Shown: positions 59,760-64,000 of the stretch, one piece after another | How positions within the stretch are numbered: position 1 is the stretch's first letter | How the letters are laid out: every line of letters begins with the position of its first letter | Source: CAWIKY01 sp963836905 | GTDB taxonomy: Bacteria; Pseudomonadota; Alphaproteobacteria; Caulobacterales; Hyphomonadaceae | Direction of reading: 5' to 3' | Length of the DNA: 64,000 nucleotides | Assembly: GCA_963836905.1 (NCBI GenBank) | Contig: CAWIKY010000007.1 | Span: 1 to 64,000 of the forward strand | The notes under the pieces: generated by a model | Told to the model about the DNA's origin: nothing | Databases searched by the model: none | The model's input: the letters and a program-made list of their open reading frames with translations, nothing else | Program-made: the position numbers and the translations under genes

Positions 59760-62384
59760 TCAGTCCTCCTTCAGCGCGCGGGTCAGAATGTCTTGCGCGT
59801 TGCCCGACAGCCCGAGCGTGTTCAGATTATCCAGCACCGCTTTGGCGGAAGTCTGGCGTGCCTTGTCCATCAACCGCCATTGCTCGAACGCCGTCATTAG
59901 TCTGGCCGACAGGGCACCATTGAGCGGATCGACCTTCTCGACGACCTCACCGAGGAAACGATAGCCCGATCCATCGGCGGCGTGGAAGGCGATGTGGTTG
60001 CCCATGGCCAGCGTCGCCACGACCGAGCGTACCCGGTTGGGGTTGGTCCACTCAAAATCGCCGCGCTGCATCAGATTGCGGGCGCGGTCGATGGCGGAGA
60101 CATCGGGCATACCGGCCTGCACGCCGAACCATTTGTCCATCACGATAGGCGAGCCGTTCCACCGGGCTTCGAAGCTTTCAAGCGCGCTGTCGAAAGCCGG
60201 TGAGCCCGTCTGGGCGAGCGCACGCAACGCCGCCATCGTGTCGGTCATGTTGTCAGCGCGATTGAAGGCGGCGTGCAGGTCATCAGCATATATCTCGCCA
60301 TCGGCGGCGAGCAGATCCAGCCAGGCGGCAGCCAGCGCGCGCCTGCCTGCGGACGCGGCATCGGGAGAGAACGCTTCACCAGTGTCGCTATCTTCATTCG
60401 GCGAGAAGTCGTCTGCAAGAGCGCCGCGCAAGGCGCTTCGAAGCTGACGCTTGCCTTCAAAGAGGGCTTGCGGATCAGAGGGGCTAAGTTCGCGGAACAT
60501 CTCGCCGATGCCGGGAAGGGTCAGAAGCAGCGCCGCATAGGCCGAATCGTCTGCCTTGGCGGTACGAACAGCCCCGGCAATCGCTTCGACAAGCGCGGCA
60601 TCGACGCTTCCCTGCCGGTTGGCGCGTACGCCTTCGGCCAGTTCAACGATTGTCTCGCGCGCCAGCGTTTGCAAAGCGTCCCATTTCGCAAACGGGTCGG
60701 TTTCGACCTCGGCAAGGCGCAGCCGCTCAGCGGATGACAGCCCCTGCTCGATGCGGACCGGCGCGGAGAAATTGCGGTTGAGCGAGACCAGCAGATCAGG
60801 GTCTGCACTTGGCAGGGTCAGGCTCGCTTCGTCCTCGGTCAGCAGGAAAAGGTCGCCCTCGTCGCCAGCGTTCAGACCCAGCGGCAAGGCCTGTCCCGAG
60901 CCGTCGAAAGCCGCCATACGCAGCGGAATCGGGACAGCCGTTTTCTCAGGCTGGCCGGGTGTTGCAGGGGTCGACTGGCGCAGGGTGAGGCGCGTTGCAT
61001 TCTCGCCATCAATGCGCTCCGTTCTGGCCGTGACAACCGGCGTTCCGGCCTGCGCATACCAGACCTGAAAGGCTTCAAGGTCCAGATCGCTCACGCCCTC
61101 GAATGCGGAATAGAAATCCTCGATGGTGGAGGCTGTGCCATCGAACCGCTCGAAATAATTGGCCACGCCCTGACGGAATGCGCCGTCCCCGATCGACGTC
61201 TTCAGTGCGCGGATGAGCTCTGCGCCCTTTTCGTAGACGGTCGCCGTATAAAGATTGTCGATCCGTCCGTAAGAAGACGGGCGGACGGAATGGGCAAACG
61301 GGCCTGCATCCTCGGCGAACTGGCGACCGCGCAGGCGCACCACTTCCTTGATGCGCTGCACGGGCCTCGAGCGCATGTCTGCCGAGAACTCCTGATCACG
61401 GAAGACCGTCAGGCCTTCCTTCAGGCATAGCTGGAACCAGTCGCGGCAGGTGATACGGTTGCCGGTCCAGTTGTGGAAATATTCGTGCGCGACGATGCTC
61501 TCAATGGCTTCGAAATCCGCATCGGTGGCGGTTTCGGCGTCCGCCAGCACGTAGGCGGCATTGAAGATGTTGAGGCCCTTGTTCTCCATCGCGCCAAAAT
61601 TGAAGTCGCGCACGGCCACGATGTTGAAGATGTCGAGATCATATTCGCGCCCGAACACCTCTTCATCCCACTTCATGGACCGTTTGAGACTGTCCATGGC
61701 ATAATGTGCGCGGTCTTTTTCGCCCGTATCGACATAGACACCCAGCGCGACGTCTCGGCCGGACATCGTGGTGAAGCTGTCCTTCAGAACGTCGTACTCG
61801 CCTGCGCAGATCGCAAAGAGATAGGAGGGTTTGAGAAACGGGTCATGCCATTGCGCAAAGATGCGACCGTTTTCCAGCGTACCGGACTTGGTCAGATTGC
61901 CATTGGAGAGCAGCGTCTCGAAGGCCGGGTCGGCGTCCATGCGCACGGAGAAGACAGACATTACATCGGGCCGGTCCGGCCAGAAGGTGATCCGGCGAAA
62001 CCCTTCGGCCTCGCACTGGGTGCAGAACCGCCCGCCGGACATATAGAGGCCGGAGAGCTCGGTATTCTTCTTCGGTGAGACAGTGACTTCCGTGCGCAAC
62101 TCGAAACTGTCGGGCGGCGAGACCAGCGTGAGGCCGGTATCAGAGACCCTCGCCGACGCAGCATCCTTCACGACGCCATCAATGGCGATGTCTCCGACCG
62201 CTTCGAAGGCCTCGCCATTCATCACCATGTCGCAGCCCGCAGCGCCTGTCCGCCGGACCTGCATGACCGTCACGACCTTCGTCGCGTCCGGGTCGAGCGA
62301 GAGGTCGAGCGACACACGTTCGATGGCGAACGGATAGGGCTCATAGGCTTTTAGAAGAACGGCTGGAGGGGTTTCGGTGCGCAT
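59760..62384 (-). CDS. pepN: Aminopeptidase N (M1 family)
   Basis: The start at 62384 (MRTETPPAVLLKAYEPYPFA) matches the family N-terminus. The 874-residue enzyme has the FGAMENKGLN substrate motif and the zinc site HEYFHNWTGNRITCRDWFQL, with the downstream Glu in LKEGLTVF. The PepN-specific segments MSVFSVRMDAD and WTNPNRVRSVV are present, as is the helical C-terminal domain. It removes N-terminal residues from peptides in the cytoplasm. No signal peptide is seen. Confidence 0.96.
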   Translation of the reverse strand: MRTETPPAVLLKAYEPYPFAIERVSLDLSLDPDATKVVTVMQVRRTGAAGCDMVMNGEAFEAVGDIAIDGVVKDAASARVSDTGLTLVSPPDSFELRTEVTVSPKKNTELSGLYMSGGRFCTQCEAEGFRRITFWPDRPDVMSVFSVRMDADPAFETLLSNGNLTKSGTLENGRIFAQWHDPFLKPSYLFAICAGEYDVLKDSFTTMSGRDVALGVYVDTGEKDRAHYAMDSLKRSMKWDEEVFGREYDLDIFNIVAVRDFNFGAMENKGLNIFNAAYVLADAETATDADFEAIESIVAHEYFHNWTGNRITCRDWFQLCLKEGLTVFRDQEFSADMRSRPVQRIKEVVRLRGRQFAEDAGPFAHSVRPSSYGRIDNLYTATVYEKGAELIRALKTSIGDGAFRQGVANYFERFDGTASTIEDFYSAFEGVSDLDLEAFQVWYAQAGTPVVTARTERIDGENATRLTLRQSTPATPGQPEKTAVPIPLRMAAFDGSGQALPLGLNAGDEGDLFLLTEDEASLTLPSADPDLLVSLNRNFSAPVRIEQGLSSAERLRLAEVETDPFAKWDALQTLARETIVELAEGVRANRQGSVDAALVEAIAGAVRTAKADDSAYAALLLTLPGIGEMFRELSPSDPQALFEGKRQLRSALRGALADDFSPNEDSDTGEAFSPDAASAGRRALAAAWLDLLAADGEIYADDLHAAFNRADNMTDTMAALRALAQTGSPAFDSALESFEARWNGSPIVMDKWFGVQAGMPDVSAIDRARNLMQRGDFEWTNPNRVRSVVATLAMGNHIAFHAADGSGYRFLGEVVEKVDPLNGALSARLMTAFEQWRLMDKARQTSAKAVLDNLNTLGLSGNAQDILTRALKED

Positions 62385-62495
62385 TCGGGGCTCCGTCAGG
62401 TATCGGTAGAAAACAGTAGCCACCTAGATACGCACGGCGCTGGAGATTGTAAGCGCCAGCGGAACTGCGCGCACCCACGGACGGTTTCAGTTCGC

Positions 62496-63089
62496 ATGGC
62501 GCATCCGCTCGAACAGGACAAAAATACACGCTGGGAGTTTCGGGCATGGGTGCCGGAGCCATCAGGGATCGCTGCCCGTTTTGCCGAGCACTATCCGGAC
62601 ACCGAATGCGAGGCGCGAACCGATCTCTATCTGCAAAGCGGCGATCCGGATTTTCTACCCAAGCTGCGCTGCGGCGTCCGCCTCGAAGTCAAACACCGAC
62701 TTGAGACACGCGGCGGGCTGGACCTCTGGACGATGCCGTTCGCAGATGACCTGCCGCTGTCAGCTGCCGCCCATGAAATGCTCACCCGCGTTATACCGGC
62801 GCCAGCGCGGCTCTGGCCAGTCGATCTCACCAGCCCCGGTGCCATAGCGGACCTCGCAGCCTGCCTTGGCACGATCGCTGTCCAAAAGGCGCGGACACTG
62901 GCAACAGAAGATGATTTGTAGGCGGAGATCACGCGCATTCGTGTCGGACAGGCACAAGCGACCTCCATTGCGTTTGAAGCCCGCGAGCCGCGTTCGATCC
63001 ACCGCGCCATAAAGGCCTTGAACCTGGAGGGACACGCCAATTGCGATTATGGCCGCTTCCTGCGCGAACACGATTTTACCCGCCCGTAA
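62496..63089 (+). pseudogene. CYTH-like small protein with in-frame amber codon
   Basis: The frame from 62496 gives RWEFRAWVPEPSGIAARFAE, ARTDLYLQSGDPDFLPKLRC and VRLEVKHRLETRGGLDLWTM, resembling the CYTH (adenylate cyclase/thiamine-triphosphatase) barrel pattern of alternating charged strands. At 62919-62921 a TAG follows EDDL. The same frame then continues AEITRIRVGQAQATSIAFEA, HRAIKALNLEGHANCDYGRF to a TAA at 63089 (about 197 residues in total). The downstream half is coding-like in composition. A CAG-to-TAG change, a sequence error or readthrough are alternatives. Family assignment is tentative. Confidence 0.6.
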
Positions 63090-63160
63090 TCGCCTCGGGT
63101 GATGGCGCTTGCGCTTTATACCTCCACACTGCCAGATGACCGATGGGCGGGGACCGGAAC

Positions 63161-63943
63161 ATGCAGAACGACAAAGACGCCACCAAACGCGACCCGTTTG
63201 CAGCCTTCAAGAACGCGGAAGAAGGCGGGACCGGGACGCCACAGATCTCGTTCATGCCCGAATTCTCAAGTTTTGACGCAGCAACTTTCCGCCAGACCTT
63301 GCGCGACCCGATGGCCTGGCTGGGCCTTTGTATCAATCTCCTGCCGATTGCGTTTGTGCTGCATTTTGGATGGGGCGCAGGGCCCATCGTGCTGCTCTAC
63401 TGGCTGGAAAACATCATACTTGGCGGGATCACGCTCCTGCGAATACTCGCTATCGGCGTGGTCAGCGGGCATGGCGGCAACATGATCCTGTCGCTGATCA
63501 TCGGCGCGTTCTTCACCTTCCATTACGGCCTGTTTTGCTATGTCCACGGCATCTTCCTGAACGTGTTTGCAGCCATCGGGACCGAGGGGCGCGAGCCGGA
63601 TTTTCTCGGCCCGGTCGATCTGGTTGCGAGCGCGCTGACCATCGCGCCCGGTGTTATGGTGATGGCGGGCATCGTGCTTGGCTATCAACTCATCCTGACG
63701 GTCTGGGACCTTGCCGTTCGCGGCGAAGCGAGGGAGAGCAACCAGCTTGAGGAAATGGCGCGGCCCTACGCTCAGATCGTGATTCTGCATGTGGGCCTTT
63801 TCGCCGGTGCGTTCGCCCTCTTCGCGCTCGGCCAGCCAATGGTCGGCGTATTGGCTCTCATCCTGCTTCGTGCCGCCTGGGGCATTGCAAATGCCGCCGC
63901 GCGAAGCGTTCCACGCCAGGGTGGTGTGGGGCAAAACGCATAA
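63161..63943 (+). CDS. DUF6498-type integral membrane protein
   Basis: With ATG at 63161 (MQNDKDATK) after GGGGACC, the protein has 260 residues; an upstream ATG at 63143 is possible. About six helices are visible, including LGLCINLLPIAFVLHFGWGA, VLLYWLENIILGGITLLRIL, and FFTFHYGLFCYVHGIFLNVF. The pattern 'LLYWLENIIlG' followed by 'FFtfHYGlF' is characteristic of the DUF6498 family. The function is unknown. It is the last gene before the window end; the final 57 bases show nothing. Confidence 0.8.
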   Translation: MQNDKDATKRDPFAAFKNAEEGGTGTPQISFMPEFSSFDAATFRQTLRDPMAWLGLCINLLPIAFVLHFGWGAGPIVLLYWLENIILGGITLLRILAIGVVSGHGGNMILSLIIGAFFTFHYGLFCYVHGIFLNVFAAIGTEGREPDFLGPVDLVASALTIAPGVMVMAGIVLGYQLILTVWDLAVRGEARESNQLEEMARPYAQIVILHVGLFAGAFALFALGQPMVGVLALILLRAAWGIANAAARSVPRQGGVGQNA

Positions 63944-64000
63944 ACAACTTGTGATTGGAGGCTTCTCAGCCTGCTCTTGAGGTGGCAAACTTGGGTTTCT

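Noticed and set aside
62496..63089. Pyrrolysine or other recoding at the in-frame amber
   Set aside because: No pyl genes or suppressor tRNA are visible, and the host class does not normally recode TAG.
1..64000. CRISPR arrays and rRNA genes
   Set aside because: No regularly spaced short repeats and no rRNA-like conserved stretches were seen on either strand.

Overview
This 64 kb window is GC-rich, gene-dense chromosome from an alphaproteobacterium. A member of the Hyphomonadaceae/Maricaulaceae/Parvularculaceae type is the best guess. The reasons are a PleC/DivJ-like sensor kinase, the pduO-type cobalamin adenosyltransferase next to a HIG1-type small membrane protein, YqaE/Pmp3, a TonB receptor of the kind common in these groups, and many four-base start/stop overlaps. 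This is judged from gene content only.

Layout. 1-6.9 kb: a GST (cut by the window edge), an esterase, a DsbA-fold isomerase-like protein, and a LysR regulator divergent from a TonB receptor / lipoprotein VOC / lipoprotein DUF1330 operon. 6.9-14.3 kb: housekeeping and hydrolase genes (uracil-DNA glycosylase family, pirin, spermidine synthase, M28 peptidase, rlmJ). 14.4-19.0 kb: tRNA-Phe followed by an AT-richer four-gene minus-strand operon that does not resemble its surroundings. It encodes XRE-ASCH, PIN-GNAT-PUA-like, archaeal-adenylate-kinase-like and tail-anchored membrane proteins, and is the best candidate for an undescribed system. 19.0-25.3 kb: pyrC, yihY, a glutaredoxin-MauE fusion, tRNA-Thr, an OmpA-like protein and metG. 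25.3-27.1 kb: non-coding repeats, then an insertion with a PD-(D/E)XK-like gene, bounded by two near-identical copies of the etfA 3' end plus its terminator. 27-30 kb: etfAB, pduO, HIG1 and yqaE. 30.6-39.2 kb: a surface-glycan or lipid-modification cluster (wecE-like transaminase, ArnC-like GT2, ATP-grasp, three methyltransferases, a flippase-like membrane protein and a large membrane protein). 39-46 kb: yaiI, VOC, DUF533, polA, CPBP protease and DoxX. 46.5-53 kb: htrA, a two-component pair and glnE. 53-55 kb: an EF-hand protein, then an ECF sigma / membrane protein / CpxP-like operon. 55-64 kb: a lone AIPR protein, a PleC-like kinase, a receiver protein, pepN, a CYTH-like gene with an in-frame amber and a DUF6498-type protein.

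A caution applies throughout. At least six conserved genes outside the island (pyrC, glnE, a sensor kinase, a methyltransferase, a VOC protein, a large membrane protein) are each broken by one frame change equivalent to a single-base insertion. Since pyrC and glnE are rarely lost, indel errors in the assembly are the simplest explanation. The frameshifts in the tRNA-Phe island may have the same cause and should not be taken as proof that it is dead. I rebuilt reading frames across the breaks wherever the protein clearly continues.
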